The position numbers and the translations under genes were made by a program. From CAWJEL01 sp964647255 (GTDB lineage Bacteria; Chloroflexota; Anaerolineae; CG2-30-64-16), in assembly GCA_964647255.1 (NCBI GenBank), contig CAZYGI010000075.1, positions 1 through 16,859 of the forward strand: a DNA stretch of 16,859 nt. Reading direction: 5' to 3'. This document shows positions 1-7,830 of this stretch, piece by piece. Under the pieces are notes generated by a model. That model was not told the origin of the DNA, did no database searches, and saw only the letters and a list, made by a program, of their open reading frames with translations. How positions within the stretch are numbered: the stretch's first letter is position 1; each line of letters begins with the position of its first letter.

Positions 1-40
1 ACCGCGATCCATGATGGCTTCACGCCATAATCGGAATAAA

Positions 41-86
41 CATCGGGGGCTTGACCGGGCGGCGCCGCCCGGTCAAGCCCCCGATG
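41..86 (-). terminator. Perfect 46-bp palindrome downstream of ilvE, probable terminator
   Basis: Two perfectly complementary 23-bp arms (41..63 and 64..86) abut with no spacer; the centre is GGCGCC. On the minus strand it lies 20 nt after the ilvE stop codon and is followed by TTTATTCCGA, a short weak T tract. The position and stem strength suggest a transcription terminator or 3'-end stabiliser for ilvE. A GGGCGGC/GCCGCCC core recurs in the right-hand part of the hairpin at 14821..14858. Confidence 0.7.
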
Positions 87-105
87 GCGCAAATCCGGCA
101 AAACC

Positions 106-1182
106 TCAATCCTGGGCCTTAACGGTCAGGGTCCAGCCATACGGATCCGGCGCGCGACCGTATTGCAGATCGGTCAGCGCCCGGTAAAGGTGCTGCGCCA
201 CCGGCCCCGGCTCGTTGTTGTTCAAGATCATCGCCTCATCCTCAGCGCCGAGCTTGCCCACCGGCGCAATGACCGCGGCCGTGCCGATGCCGAACGCCTC
301 CGTGATCCGCCCCGAACGGATATCCGCGAACACCTGCTGCACGTCGAGCCGTTCCTCGCTCACGGTGTAGCCGAGATCGGGCGCCAGCTTCAGCACCGAG
401 TCGCGGGTGATGCCGGGCAGGATGCTGCCCGAGAGCGCGGGCGTGGCGATGTGCTTCCCCTCGTACACAAACGCGATGTTCATGGCGCCGACTTCTTCCA
501 CATAGCGCCGCTCCACCCCATCCAGCCAAAGCACCTGTTGATAGCCCTGCGCCGCCACCCGCTCCGCGACGTACAGGCTGGCGGCATAATTGCCGCCGGT
601 CTTGGCCTCCCCCGTGCCGCCGCGCACCGCGCGCACGTACTCCCGCGAGACGTACACCGCCACCGGCTTGAACCCGGAAGCGAAATACGGCCCCACCGGT
701 CCCACGATGATGAAATGCAGGTAGTTGTGGCCGGCGTGCACGCCCAAACCGACGTCGGTCGCGATCAGGGCCGGGCGGATGTAGAGGGAGGCGCCCGCCA
801 GGGCCGGCACCCACTCGTGCTCCAGGCCAACAAGCCGGACAACAGCCTCAATGTGTTCCTCCGGGTCCACGGGCTGCATCGCCATCCGCAGCGCGGAACG
901 ATTGAAGCGCGCCGCGTTCTCCCAGGGACGGAACAGGTTGATGTCGCCGTCCGGCCGCCGATACGCCTTGAGCCCCTCAAAGATCTCCTGCCCATAGTGC
1001 AGGACGCTGGTGGCAGGGTCGAGCACCAGGGGCCGATACGGGCCAATGCGGGCGTCATGCCAGCCCTGCTCCGGAGAGTAGCGCTGCGTGAACATGCGGT
1101 TGCTGAAGTTGCGACCGAAGCCTAAATCGGTCGGGAACGGCTTCATATCGCCCGGTTCTAGTCGTTCTACGGTAATCTTCAT
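106..1182 (-). CDS. ilvE: Branched-chain amino acid aminotransferase (class IV PLP fold)
   Basis: A 358-residue protein that should transfer amino groups between Leu/Ile/Val and 2-oxoglutarate, the last step of branched-chain amino acid synthesis, in the cytoplasm. Length and motifs fit the longer (type II, eukaryote/Gram-positive-like) BCAT group. Visible family features are the N-terminal LHYGQEIFEGLKAY block (61-74), SLYIRP (132-137), GEAKTGGNYAASL with the expected PLP Schiff-base Lys at 194, the EEVGAMNIAFV block with the PLP-contacting Glu near 230, and LSGSILPGITR (250-260) at the phosphate-binding side. The ATG is preceded on the minus strand by a weak purine-rich stretch (AAGAGG). 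It stands alone, divergent from the operon that starts near 1502, with its own promoter and a strong 3' hairpin. No leader peptide or T-box is evident in the short 5' region. Confidence 0.95.
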   Translation of the reverse strand: MKITVERLEPGDMKPFPTDLGFGRNFSNRMFTQRYSPEQGWHDARIGPYRPLVLDPATSVLHYGQEIFEGLKAYRRPDGDINLFRPWENAARFNRSALRMAMQPVDPEEHIEAVVRLVGLEHEWVPALAGASLYIRPALIATDVGLGVHAGHNYLHFIIVGPVGPYFASGFKPVAVYVSREYVRAVRGGTGEAKTGGNYAASLYVAERVAAQGYQQVLWLDGVERRYVEEVGAMNIAFVYEGKHIATPALSGSILPGITRDSVLKLAPDLGYTVSEERLDVQQVFADIRSGRITEAFGIGTAAVIAPVGKLGAEDEAMILNNNEPGPVAQHLYRALTDLQYGRAPDPYGWTLTVKAQD

Positions 1183-1244
1183 GACGGTTGCCTCTTGCCG
1201 GATCTTTCGAGAGTCCTCGGGGTGACGCCGCCCGAGCGAGGGGT

Positions 1245-1273
1245 ATCATACAACCGGAAGCGCTCCGAAGCAA
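1245..1273 (-). promoter_or_regulatory. Predicted sigma70-type promoter of ilvE
   Basis: On the minus strand TTGCTT (1268..1273) and TATGAT (1245..1250, 5/6 match to TATAAT) are separated by exactly 17 bp, about 63 bp ahead of the ilvE ATG. The -35 box is weak (3/6). This is a motif prediction only. Confidence 0.5.
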
Positions 1274-1316
1274 GCTAACCCGGCTTCTTGATCAGGGTCA
1301 TTCAATTCTCTGAGCT

Positions 1317-1452
1317 TGTCACCCTGAGCGGCTTAACGAGGAGACGTTTGACACCGCGAATGGCCAGCGAAGGGTCTCGTTCCGGTGCGCGAGATGCTTT
1401 GCTGGTGTTTTCCGGCAACGAGGATCGCGCCGCAGACCAGCTCAGCATGACT
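1317..1452. repeat. Degenerate MITE-like intergenic element (copy A)
   Basis: The left end TGTCACCCTGAGCG (1317..1330) and the right end CTCAGCATGACT (1441..1452) are imperfect inverted repeats of each other. Inside lie GCGAAGGGTCTCG and GAGATGCTTTGCT, the inner pieces usual for this kind of element. Related ends recur at 10866, 12351, 12450, 12584 and 13881. The stretch 1274..1501 between ilvE and the next promoter holds this element and no convincing gene. Confidence 0.55.
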
Positions 1453-1501
1453 TTTCACGAGAATTCAATGACCCTGGCTTCTTGACCACCGGGGCACTGC
1501 A

Positions 1502-1530
1502 TTGACGCTGCCAACGCGTTTGACTATAAT
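1502..1530 (+). promoter_or_regulatory. Near-consensus sigma70-type promoter of the 1585..3213 operon
   Basis: TTGACG (1502..1507, 5/6) and TATAAT (1525..1530, 6/6) are separated by 17 bp. It lies about 55 bp ahead of the first ATG and is the strongest promoter match in the window, in a local AT-rich patch. It implies high or constitutive expression of the two membrane-protein genes that follow. Confidence 0.75.
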
Positions 1531-1584
1531 GTTTTTGCTGCGAAAGCTGTTCTCACATTCACATTCAAGGAAGGGGAAGATCTC

Positions 1585-1839
1585 ATGTCACTTCATTTCA
1601 GCCCATGGGTCGGCCTGGTCCTGGGCATTCTGCTTGGCTGGGTCATGGAATGGCTGCTGGAGCTGTTCAGTTGGCGGCTGCGCCGGCTGGCATGCCAGCG
1701 CCGGTTGGCCGAGGTCGAGGCGCTTCTGAACGAACGCGCGACCCAGGTCAAGAACGTGACCGCCCATATCACATCGCTGAAGGCCGATTTGGCAGATCTG
1801 CGCAGCCGGACGGCGCCAACCGCGAGCCAGGGGGGATGA
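1585..1839 (+). CDS. Small membrane-anchored coiled-coil protein, unknown function
   Basis: 84 residues. The N-terminus (about residues 6-28, with FSPWVGLVLGILLGWVMEWL) is a predicted membrane segment, followed by a basic WRLRRLACQRR stretch and a heptad-like region (about 38-74, AEVEALL...KNVTAHITSLKADLADLRSR) likely to be a coiled coil in the cytoplasm. The start is set by a strong Shine-Dalgarno (AAGGAAGGGGAAG, 1568..1580) and by the promoter at 1502. Its stop lies 4 nt before the next ATG, so the two genes are translationally coupled. It may be a membrane scaffold or partner for the anchored repeat protein downstream. I do not recognise a named family. Confidence 0.75.
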   Translation: MSLHFSPWVGLVLGILLGWVMEWLLELFSWRLRRLACQRRLAEVEALLNERATQVKNVTAHITSLKADLADLRSRTAPTASQGG

Positions 1840-1843
1840 CAGC

Positions 1844-3213
1844 ATGGATCCTACACGACGTCCCTACTGGTTCTGGCGGATTGACCGCTGGAACCTGCTG
1901 ATCGCGGCGCTTCTGGCGCTCCTGGCGCTCCTGCTGGCCCTGCGCGGCGCACCCCACACGCCCGTCCCGCCCGCCATCACCCCGCCCGATGTGGCCGGGC
2001 TCCGGGCCGGCGCACCGGTCACCCTCAACGGCACGGCCGAGCCGGGCGCCAGGGTCCAGCTCTTCGACGGNNNNNNNNNNNNNNNNNNNNNNNNNNNNNN
2101 NNNNNNNNNNNNNNNNNNNNNNNNNNNNNNNNNNNNNNNNNNNNNNNNNNNNNNNNNNNNNNNNNNNNNNCGGTCACCCTCAACGGCACGGCCGAGCCGG
2201 GCGCCAGGGTCCAGCTCTTCGACGGCGACACGCTGCTCGGCGAGACCACCGTCGGCCCGGACGGCAAGTGGACGCTCGACCTGCCCGCGCTTGCCGCGGG
2301 GAGCCACAGCCTGACCGCCAAGACCACGGGCGCCGACGGTGCTGCCGCCGCGTCCCAGCCGGTCACCTTCGACCTGCCCCAGGCCAAGCTGCCCGCCGCG
2401 CCCGCCATCACCCCGCCCGATGTGGCCGGGCTCCGGGCCGGCGCACCGGTCGCCCTCACCGGCACGGCCGAGCCCGGCGCCAGGGTCCAGCTCTTCGACG
2501 GCGACAAGCTGCTCGGCGAGACCACCGCCGGCCCGGACGGCAAGTGGACGCTCGACCTGCCCGCGCTCGCCGCCGGGGGCCACAGTCTGACCGCCCAGAC
2601 CACCGGCGCCGACGGTGCTGCCGCGGCCTCCCAGCCGGTCACCTTCGACCTGCCCCAGGCCGCGGCCGCTCCCGCCTTCCCCGCGCCGTACACGATCAAG
2701 CTGGCGCCCGGTGAGACGGTCACGGTGCCCGTGCGCGGGTTCTGCATGAACTACGGGAAGCCGTTCCCCGGCAAGACCCTGGCCGCGGCCGATCTGGTCC
2801 CGGACAAGGTGCAGGCGGCCATCGGCTACGCCCTCCAGAAGGGATACGTGGACAGCGATCCGCTGCAGGTGCAGCTCGCGGTGTGGACCCTGGCGGACGG
2901 CAAACGTATCCCGAACCAGAAGTACACCCTGGCGGATGAGATCATCAAGTTCGCCGAGGGTGCAGCCAGCCCGACCCCGGCCGGTGCGCAGACGCTGGAT
3001 GCAGCGGTCGGCAAGAAACTCGTTTCGGCCACCATCGCCGACTATCGCAGCACGTCGCCGACCAGCTACACCTACCGCGGCGCGGGAAGCCTGGCGGTCA
3101 AGAACCTGAGCCAGGACGCCCTGACCGTGACGCTGCCGTACGGCGTTCGCTTCACCGACACCGGCCGCCAGGGGACGCAGGACATGGCCATCTTCCCGAC
3201 GCCGGGGCAGTAA
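1844..3213 (+). CDS. Membrane-anchored Ig-like repeat protein with putative C-terminal thioester-type domain (interrupted by assembly gap)
   Basis: One gene split by the N-run. Before the gap (1844..2070) it encodes a short basic/aromatic N-terminus, one membrane segment (LLIAALLALLALLLAL, about residues 19-34), a Pro-rich linker and the start of an Ig-like repeat. After the gap (2171..3213, different nominal frame only because the run is exactly 100 N) come two 92-residue repeats with the GTAEPGARVQLFDG and GPDGKWTLDLPALAAG blocks typical of bacterial Ig-like stalks. The C-terminal domain (about 2680..3213) contains FCMNYGKPFPG (Cys codon 2743..2745) and VQLAVW (Gln codon 2872..2874), matching the [YFL]C-hydrophobic and hydrophobic-Q-x-x-hydrophobic-aromatic motifs of thioester adhesin domains, though the Cys-Gln distance (43 residues) is much shorter than in known examples. 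An AGGGGGGA Shine-Dalgarno (1829..1836) precedes the ATG. It is probably exposed on the outer side of the membrane. The function is not known. Confidence 0.8.
2016..2225. other. Assembly gap (100 N) bounded by two identical 55-bp sequences
   Basis: 2071..2170 is exactly 100 N, a conventional placeholder length. The 55 bp immediately before it (2016..2070) and immediately after it (2171..2225) are identical. If the two flanks are overlapped the reading frame is continuous (F-D-G-D-T). The flanks are part of the 276-bp tandem repeat, so the true copy number of Ig-like units is unresolved. Confidence 0.95.
2171..2660 (+). repeat. 276-bp (92-residue) tandem Ig-like coding repeats
   Basis: The unit starting at 2171 recurs from 2447 with few changes (for example VTLNGTAEP becomes VALTGTAEP), an offset of 276 bp. 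The partial copy before the gap (about 1970..2070) belongs to the same series. The second unit ends at the PVTFDLPQA block, where the C-terminal domain begins. Near identity at the DNA level indicates recent duplication or gene conversion. Confidence 0.9.
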
Positions 3214-3247
3214 CCCCGACGGGGCCAGCCAGGGAGGGTGTGTTCTT

Positions 3248-3284
3248 GGGGCATCCCGGTCGTTGAACACGGCCGGGATGCCCC
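3248..3284 (+). terminator. Hairpin terminator-like structure between the stalk-protein gene and alpha-mannosidase gene
   Basis: Perfect 12-bp arms GGGGCATCCCGG (3248..3259) and CCGGGATGCCCC (3273..3284) enclose a 13-nt loop, 35 nt after the stop at 3213. No T tract follows, so it may be a 3'-end stabilising or Rho-assisted structure. Confidence 0.55.
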
Positions 3285-3336
3285 GCCCCCTCTGGCTCCC
3301 GCAGCAAATCACTCACCCATGCCCGGAGCACCCGAC

Positions 3337-6300
3337 ATGTCCCATGCGTTCCGCTGGACCGCCGAAAAGATCGCGCGGCGCCTGGCGCTGATCGAGCCGC
3401 TGGCGCATCGCCGTCGTGCGATCCTGCCTCCCTTCCGCTTCCTCGCCTTGCCCGATCCGGCCGCGCCGCCGCCCGTTGCAACCGGCGTGGATGACGGCGC
3501 CTGGCCGATCATCGAGCCGAACACCTACTGGGGCCGGCCCGGCCTGGACTTCGCGCTGCGCACCACGTTTCACATCCCGGCCGGATGGGATGCGGCCGGC
3601 CCGCTGGCGCTCCACCTGCCCCTCGGCGACGCGCACGAGTTCAGCCACCCGGAGGCGCTGGCCTACGTGGACGGCCAACCGTACGCCGCCGCCGATCGCC
3701 ACCACCCCGAAATCCGCCTGCGGCCCGAGTGGGCCGACGGCCGGCCGCACACGCTGGCGCTGCATGGCTGGACCGGCCTGGGCCGCGCGGATGCCGTCAC
3801 GCACCTGATCATGCGCCCTTGCGCGGTCGTGCAGATTGACGAGCCCACGCGCGCCTTCATCGCCGCGGCTCGCGTGGCGCTCAACGCGGCGCAGGCGCTC
3901 GATCCACACGCGCCGGCCCACGGCGCCTTGCTCAACGCGCTCGACGCGGCCTTCATGATCCTGGACACGCGCGAGCCGTTGGCCGACGCCTTCTACGCCA
4001 GCGTCGCGCCGGCCCACGCCGCGCTGCGGGCGGGGATCGCCAAGGCCGGGCCGGCGCTGGGCGTGCGGCTGACCGCCACCGGCCACGCCCACATTGACGT
4101 GGCCTGGCTCTGGACCCTCGACCAGACGCGGCGCAAGGCGGGCCGCACCTTCCACACGGTCCTGCGGTTGATGGAGCAATTCCCCGGCTATCATTTCACC
4201 CAAAGCCAGCCCCAGCTTTATGACACCATCCGCACCGACTACCCCGAGCTTTTCGACGCGATCAAGGCGCGCGTCGCCGAGGGGCGCTGGGAACCGATCG
4301 GCGGGATGTGGGTGGAGGCGGACTGCAACATCAGCGGGCCGGAGTCGCTGGCGCGCCAGTTCCTGCTCGGGCGGACCTTCTTCCGGGAGCACTTCGGCGC
4401 CGCGGCCGAGTCGCCGGTGCTCTGGCTGCCGGATGTCTTCGGATACGCCTGGGCGCTGCCTCAGCTCATCAAACAGGCCGGGATGGACTACTTCTTCACC
4501 ATCAAGATCGGCTGGAATCAGTACAACCGGCTGCCCTACGATAGCTTCTGGTGGCAGGGGCTGGACGGCACGCGCGTGCTGACGCACTTCAGCACGACCA
4601 CCGACGCCGACGGCCAGGTGATGAGCACGTACAACGCGCAGGCCCGACCGGAGGACGTGCTGCGGACGTGGACGAACTTCCAGCAGCGGGAGCTCCAGGA
4701 CGAAGTCTTCATGGCGTTCGGCTACGGCGATGGCGGGGGCGGCCCGACGGCCGAGATGCTGGAAAACCTGGCCGAGCTGGCGGACTTTCCCGCCGTGCCC
4801 CAGGTGCGCCAGCGGGACGTCGGCGACTTCTTTCGCGATCTCGAAGCGGACGCGGGCCCGCGGCTGCCCGTGTGGGACGGCGAGCTGTACCTCGAGCTGC
4901 ACCGCGGCGCCTACACCACGCAGAGCCGCAATAAGCGCGCCAATCGCAAGAGCGAATTCCTGCTGCATGACGCCGAGTTCCTCGCGGCCTGGGCCAGCGT
5001 GCTCGTCCCCGGCTATCGCTACCCGGCCGAAACCTTCAACCGGGCCTGGCGGCTCATCTGCCTGAACCAGTTCCACGACATCCTCCCCGGCAGCAGTATC
5101 GGACCGGTGTACGCGGAATCGCAGCGGCAGTACGCCGAGGTGGCGCGCCTGGCCGCCGAGGCGCGCCATGCCGCGCTGACCGCGATCGCGGCGCAGACTG
5201 GCGGCGACCTGCTGCTGATCAACCCGACCGGCTTTGCGCGGCGCGATCTGGCGTGGCTGCCGGCCGCGCTGCCCGCGGGCGTCAAGCCGGTGCGCGCCGA
5301 TGGGCAAGCGGTCGAGGTCCAGCCTGCGGCGGGCGGCGCGTGGTTGGCCGCGGGCGAACTGCCGCCCTACAGCGTGACCGCGGTGCGGATCGTCCCCGGT
5401 TCCGGGGCCGCGGGCACACCGGCGGAACGGGAAGCCGCGCTGCGCGCGCCCCAGGCGCCGGTGGCCGCGACGCCGACCCTCCTCGAAAACGCGCGGCTCC
5501 GCGTCGAGTTCAATGCGGCCGGCGACATCGTGCGCATCTATGACAAGGCCAACCGCCGCGAGGTGCTGCCGCCCGGTGCGATCGCGAACCAGTTCCAGGC
5601 GTTCGAGGACCGCCCCAAGGACTGGGACGCCTGGGACGTGGATATCTTCTACGACGACCGGATGTGGACCGCCGAACCGGCGGAAGCCGTTCGGGTCGTG
5701 GAGGCCGGTCCGCTGCGCGCAACGCTGGAGATCACGCGCCGCATCCTGCACAGCGGCTACACGCAGCGCATCTCCCTGGCCGCGGACAGCCCGCGGCTGG
5801 ATTTCGAGACGGTGATGGACTGGCGCGAGCGGCATATCCTGCTGAAGGTTGCCTTCCCGGTGGAGATCCTGGCGCCGGCCGCCACCTATGAGATCCAGTA
5901 CGGCAACGTGCAGCGGCCCACGCACCGCAACACCAGTTGGGACTGGGCCCGTTTCGAGACATGCGCGCAGAAATGGGCGGACCTGAGCGAGGGCGGCTAC
6001 GGCGTGAGCCTGCTCAACGACTGCAAGTACGGCCACGACATCGGCCACGCCCGCCGCCCCACCGGCGGCAACGTGCTGCGGCTGAGCCTGCTGCGCAGCC
6101 CGACCTACCCCGACCCCGAGGCCGACCAGGGCGAGCAGCGCTTCACCTACAGCCTGCTCCCGCACGCCGGCGGCCTGGATGCCACCACGATCGCGGCGGC
6201 GTACGCGCTGAACGATCCGGTGATCGTGTGGGGCCCGGCAGCGGCCGCGGGTCAGGGTGCAGAGGCCGCGCGGCGCGGGGCGTGCGCCGCGCCGTTCATC

Positions 6301-6552
6301 GCGTGCGATGCCTCGAACATCGTCATTGAGACGGTCAAGGCCGCGGAGGATGGCCGCGGGATCATCGTGCGATTGTACGAGTGCCAGCGGCGCCGGGGCG
6401 AAGTCACGCTGACCGCCGGCTTCCCCCTCGCGGCCGCCGGGCGCGTCAACCTCCTGGAGGAACACCAGGCGGATCTGGCGCCCGACGGCCATCGGGTTGC
6501 CCTGTGGGTGAAGCCCTTTGAGATCATCACGCTGCGGCTGACGCCGGATTGA
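3337..6552 (+). CDS. Alpha-mannosidase, glycoside hydrolase family 38 (MAN2C1/Ams1-like)
   Basis: 1071 residues from ATG 3337, predicted to be a Zn-dependent retaining exo-alpha-mannosidase. The GH38 hallmarks are present: GHAHIDVAWLW with metal ligands His252 and Asp254, WLPDVFGYAW with the expected nucleophile and metal ligand Asp366, and NQFHDILPGS with the fourth metal ligand His580. The long N-terminal beta-domain (about 1-240, with NTYWGRPGLDF) and large C-terminal beta-sandwich region resemble the cytosolic MAN2C1/Ams1 branch. No signal peptide is seen, so it is probably intracellular and acts on imported manno-oligosaccharides. ATG 3337 was chosen because GGAG (3325..3328) sits 8 nt upstream; in-frame ATGs at 3238 and 3319 lack a Shine-Dalgarno, and 3238 would translate the hairpin at 3248. 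It is followed after 6 nt by a LarA-family gene, so the two are probably co-transcribed. Confidence 0.93.
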   Translation: MSHAFRWTAEKIARRLALIEPLAHRRRAILPPFRFLALPDPAAPPPVATGVDDGAWPIIEPNTYWGRPGLDFALRTTFHIPAGWDAAGPLALHLPLGDAHEFSHPEALAYVDGQPYAAADRHHPEIRLRPEWADGRPHTLALHGWTGLGRADAVTHLIMRPCAVVQIDEPTRAFIAAARVALNAAQALDPHAPAHGALLNALDAAFMILDTREPLADAFYASVAPAHAALRAGIAKAGPALGVRLTATGHAHIDVAWLWTLDQTRRKAGRTFHTVLRLMEQFPGYHFTQSQPQLYDTIRTDYPELFDAIKARVAEGRWEPIGGMWVEADCNISGPESLARQFLLGRTFFREHFGAAAESPVLWLPDVFGYAWALPQLIKQAGMDYFFTIKIGWNQYNRLPYDSFWWQGLDGTRVLTHFSTTTDADGQVMSTYNAQARPEDVLRTWTNFQQRELQDEVFMAFGYGDGGGGPTAEMLENLAELADFPAVPQVRQRDVGDFFRDLEADAGPRLPVWDGELYLELHRGAYTTQSRNKRANRKSEFLLHDAEFLAAWASVLVPGYRYPAETFNRAWRLICLNQFHDILPGSSIGPVYAESQRQYAEVARLAAEARHAALTAIAAQTGGDLLLINPTGFARRDLAWLPAALPAGVKPVRADGQAVEVQPAAGGAWLAAGELPPYSVTAVRIVPGSGAAGTPAEREAALRAPQAPVAATPTLLENARLRVEFNAAGDIVRIYDKANRREVLPPGAIANQFQAFEDRPKDWDAWDVDIFYDDRMWTAEPAEAVRVVEAGPLRATLEITRRILHSGYTQRISLAADSPRLDFETVMDWRERHILLKVAFPVEILAPAATYEIQYGNVQRPTHRNTSWDWARFETCAQKWADLSEGGYGVSLLNDCKYGHDIGHARRPTGGNVLRLSLLRSPTYPDPEADQGEQRFTYSLLPHAGGLDATTIAAAYALNDPVIVWGPAAAAGQGAEAARRGACAAPFIACDASNIVIETVKAAEDGRGIIVRLYECQRRRGEVTLTAGFPLAAAGRVNLLEEHQADLAPDGHRVALWVKPFEIITLRLTPD

Positions 6553-6558
6553 GGGCCG

Positions 6559-7830
6559 ATGGACATCACGTTAGCCTATGGCAAGACGGGCCTGCGGCTT
6601 GACCTCCCGGATTCGTGGCATATCACGGTCATTGCGCCGCGCTACGTGCCGGGCCTGCCTGACCCCGCCGCCGCGCTGACCGCGGCCTTGCGCGCCCCCA
6701 TCGGCGCCGCGCCGCTGCGGGAGCTCGTCCGGCCGGAGCAGCGCGTCGGCATCGTCTTCTCGGACATCACGCGGGCAACGCCGCATCATCTCATCCTCCC
6801 GGCCGTGCTGGGTGAGCTGGCGCACGTGCCGGCCGAGCGCATCACGCTGTTCAACGCCCTCGGCACCCACCGGCCCAACACCGCAGGGGAGCTGCGCGGC
6901 ATGATCGGCGACCTCGCGGACCGCCACCGGCTCGTCCAGAACGATGCATTCGATCCCGGAACGCAGGCGCCGCTCGGCGTGACGTCCCGCGGGCATGAAG
7001 TGTGGCTCAACCGGGAGGCCGCAGCGTGCGACGTCAAGATCCTGACCGGCTTCATCGAGCCGCACTTCTTCGCCGGCTTCTCGGGCGGGGGCAAGGCGTT
7101 GATGCCGGGCATGGCCGGCCTGCGCACCGTGCTCGGCAACCATGACGCAGGCATGATCGCAGCCCCCAACGCCACCTGGGGCGTCACCCGCGGCAACCCC
7201 ATCTGGGAAGAGGTCATGGAGGTCGCCCACCTGGCCGGCGGCGCGTTCCTGGTCAACGTGACGCTGAACCGCGACAAGGCGATCACCGGCGCCTTTGCCG
7301 GCGACCTTGACCGGGCGCACGCCGTTGGCTGCGCGTTCGCCAGGGAGACTGCGATGGCGCCCGCGGCCGCAGCGTTCGATATCGTCATCACCACCAACTC
7401 CGGCTATCCCCTCGATCTGAACCTCTACCAGGCGGTGAAAGGCATGAGCGCCGCGGCCCAGGTGGTGAAACCGGGCGGCGCCATCATCATCGCGGCCGAG
7501 TGTTGGGACGGCATCCCCGATCACGGCCTGTACGGCCGCCTGCTGCGGGAGGCAAGCAGCCCGCGCCAGCTCTTGGACGCCATCAACGCGCCCGGCTTCC
7601 TCCAGCAGGATCAATGGGAGGCGCAGGTGCAGGCGCAGATCCAGCTCAAGGCCGACGTCTACGTCCGCAGCGACGGCCTGACGGACGAACAGATTCGGGG
7701 CGCGCTGCTCAAGCCATGTCACCGCATCGAGGAGACGGTCGCCGGTCTGCTGCCGCGCTACGGGCCGGACGCCACCATCTGCGTCCTGCCGGAGGGCCCG
7801 CAGACCATCCCGTACCTGTCAGACCTTTAG
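6559..7830 (+). CDS. larA: LarA-family nickel-pincer-nucleotide racemase/epimerase
   Basis: 423 residues, usual LarA length. All residues known to matter in Lactobacillus LarA have counterparts: Asp69 (FSDITRATP), His104 (GTHRPN), His169 (EPHFFAGFSGGGKA), the cofactor-tethering Lys179, His195 (GNHDAGM), and Gln291/Lys294 (YQAVKG). It should bind the nickel pincer nucleotide and invert a 2-hydroxyacid carbon. LarA homologues act on lactate, malate, phenyllactate and sugar acids, so lactate itself is not assured. The partner position beside an alpha-mannosidase (start 6 nt after its stop) hints at a sugar-acid substrate. No larB, larC or larE gene for cofactor synthesis is in the window. The TAG stop lies inside a repeat (AGACCTTTAGGGTCT, 7821..7835), which also supplies the last codons, so the native C-terminus may have been altered. 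Confidence 0.9.
   Translation: MDITLAYGKTGLRLDLPDSWHITVIAPRYVPGLPDPAAALTAALRAPIGAAPLRELVRPEQRVGIVFSDITRATPHHLILPAVLGELAHVPAERITLFNALGTHRPNTAGELRGMIGDLADRHRLVQNDAFDPGTQAPLGVTSRGHEVWLNREAAACDVKILTGFIEPHFFAGFSGGGKALMPGMAGLRTVLGNHDAGMIAAPNATWGVTRGNPIWEEVMEVAHLAGGAFLVNVTLNRDKAITGAFAGDLDRAHAVGCAFARETAMAPAAAAFDIVITTNSGYPLDLNLYQAVKGMSAAAQVVKPGGAIIIAAECWDGIPDHGLYGRLLREASSPRQLLDAINAPGFLQQDQWEAQVQAQIQLKADVYVRSDGLTDEQIRGALLKPCHRIEETVAGLLPRYGPDATICVLPEGPQTIPYLSDL

Noticed and set aside
163..1125. 320-residue open frame opposite ilvE
   Set aside because: Low-complexity Arg/His-rich translation with no motif; ilvE on the other strand is unambiguous.
1288..1485. 65-residue plus-strand open frame
   Set aside because: Lies in a MITE-like element remnant, no Shine-Dalgarno, stops before the real promoter.
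2171..2314. True frameshift in the Ig-like stalk gene
   Set aside because: The frame change equals the arbitrary 100-N gap; overlapping the identical 55-bp flanks restores one frame.
3238..3336. Longer N-terminus for the alpha-mannosidase from ATG 3238 or 3319
   Set aside because: It would translate the 3248..3284 hairpin and lacks a Shine-Dalgarno; 3337 has GGAG at the right spacing.
3313..6492. 1059-residue open frame antisense to the alpha-mannosidase gene
   Set aside because: It is a codon-bias shadow of high-GC DNA; composition is Arg/Gly/Ala-rich with no recognisable motif, while the plus strand has all GH38 residues.
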